Shown here piece after piece: positions 31,000-31,489 of a stretch of 31,489 bases of DNA (positions are counted from its first letter, which is position 1; the number at the start of each line of letters is the position of its first letter). The position numbers and the translations under genes were made by a program. This DNA is from Chitinophagaceae bacterium UBA3961 (GTDB taxonomy: Bacteria > Bacteroidota > Bacteroidia > Chitinophagales > Chitinophagaceae). The notes beneath the pieces were generated by a model. It was not told the DNA's origin. It did no database searches and worked only from the letters and a program-made list of their open reading frames with translations. Where the stretch lies: the NCBI GenBank assembly GCA_002385265.1, contig DGDD01000013.1, forward strand, positions 1-31,489. Reading direction: 5' to 3'.

Positions 31000-31425
31000 A
31001 TGAACACAAAGCTATTGAAAAAAATTGGATGGTTCTCCCTCATCAGCTTGGGGATTTTCATCACTGTGATCTCAGTACATATATATATGGTAACGCGTCC
31101 GAAACCATTAGATCCAAATGCATTGGCCATGGCGCGTATCGATATTAAAAATGATATTAAGAAGGAAGATGCTGAAAAAATCACCACTTGGCTGTACCAA
31201 CAAAAGGGTATTGACCATGTGTTAGTAAATCCTGATAGTAAAATTGCTGTTTTCTCTTTCTATCCCGCTAGAGTAAACGCGAACGATATTGTTATGAATT
31301 TCAAAAAGTCTTTTCCTTATCAAGCAGAACGTTTCATGCCTTCTGCAGAAGAAATGGCAAAAGGCTGCCCGGTAGCACCCACATCCACTTCCTACAAAGT
31401 GGTGAACTTCTTTAAAAATCTATAA
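31000..31425 (+). CDS. Membrane-anchored protein with HMA-like fold lacking CxxC
   Basis: 141 residues from ATG 31000-31002 (MNTKLLKKIGWFSLISLGIF); a frame extension to 30967 adds no signal and is not preferred. One TM helix (about 7-29) anchors a periplasmic domain of ~100 residues. The strand-helix-strand-strand-helix order ARIDIKND, KKEDAEKITTWLYQQKG, DHVLVNPDSKIAVFSF, NANDIVMNFKKSF is that of heavy-metal-associated (HMA) domains, but the metal-binding CxxC loop is absent. The only Cys is in AKGCPVAP near the end. A second exported protein gene starts 19 bp downstream. Function unknown. Confidence 0.78.
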   Translation: MNTKLLKKIGWFSLISLGIFITVISVHIYMVTRPKPLDPNALAMARIDIKNDIKKEDAEKITTWLYQQKGIDHVLVNPDSKIAVFSFYPARVNANDIVMNFKKSFPYQAERFMPSAEEMAKGCPVAPTSTSYKVVNFFKNL

Positions 31426-31444
31426 TTGTAAACAAACATTCATT

Positions 31445-31489
31445 ATGAAAAAGACAACCATTCTTGCAATGGCCGTGGGACTATTTGTG
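31445..31489 (+). CDS. Exported protein, first 15 codons only (cut by window edge)
   Basis: MKKTTILAMAVGLFV reads as the start of a signal peptide: two Lys then a hydrophobic run. It is 19 bp after the HMA-like gene, so the two probably form an operon. Nothing else can be said. Confidence 0.7.
   Translation, partial: MKKTTILAMAVGLFV

Overview
The window is a typical stretch of chromosome from a Bacteroidota bacterium, most likely Chitinophagaceae or a near relative. This is inferred from the A+T-rich composition, the lack of Shine-Dalgarno sequences, several TAnnTTTG-type -7 promoter boxes, and the gene content: GH97, GH20, a Nudix-type regulator, a TPR-histidine kinase/LuxR pair, DinB proteins and many small VOC proteins. 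No tRNA, rRNA, prophage, CRISPR array or transposase was seen. Species identity cannot be fixed from the sequence alone.

Layout. (1) 1-5927, minus strand: a TetR-type regulator followed by a six-gene export operon (TolC-like outer-membrane protein, HlyD-like lipoprotein, two ABC ATPases, two ABC-2 permeases, the last cut by the window edge). Regulator and operon carry near-identical 22-bp palindromes at their start sites, so this looks like a self-contained, effector-induced efflux module related to the E. coli Ybh system. (2) 6124-8580: a Nudix-fold transcription regulator with an eroded Nudix box, divergent from an exported type-B carboxylesterase; a perfect 24-bp inverted repeat lies on the esterase start codon. 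(3) 8641-11691: FHS/FucP-like MFS transporter, cytoplasmic GH37 trehalase and a small VOC protein, tightly packed, probably for uptake and cleavage of trehalose. (4) 11686-17117: single genes and a small operon: glycosyltransferase 2, PepSY-type membrane protein, VOC/SRPBCC/DUF4260 operon, acyltransferase 3, a hypothetical membrane protein and a lipoprotein. (5) 17118-18129: about 1 kb without genes, filled with short dispersed repeats, including an imperfect inverted pair of ~145-bp units and an 85-nt imperfect hairpin. (6) 18130-20749: TPR-containing histidine kinase overlapping its NarL/LuxR response regulator. (7) 20752-25195, minus: SusB-like GH97 glucosidase followed by PhnB-like, PLP-dependent aminotransferase-V, GNAT and CBU_0592-like genes with very short gaps. 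(8) 25286-26326, minus: deoxycytidylate deaminase and exported DinB-like protein. (9) 26327-27142: a gene-free stretch with a TTTAGG heptamer array and four tandem copies of a 143-144-bp unit in an alternating A-B-A-B order. (10) 27143-31489: GNAT protein, exported ADP-ribosylglycohydrolase-fold protein, exported GH20 hexosaminidase, a membrane-anchored HMA-like protein and the first codons of an exported protein.

The best candidates for something undescribed are the A-B-A-B tandem array, the composite inverted-repeat region upstream of the histidine kinase, the Nudix regulator/palindrome/esterase pair, and the exported ADP-ribosylglycohydrolase next to GH20. None is shown by sequence alone to be a new system; the rest is ordinary core and accessory gene content.
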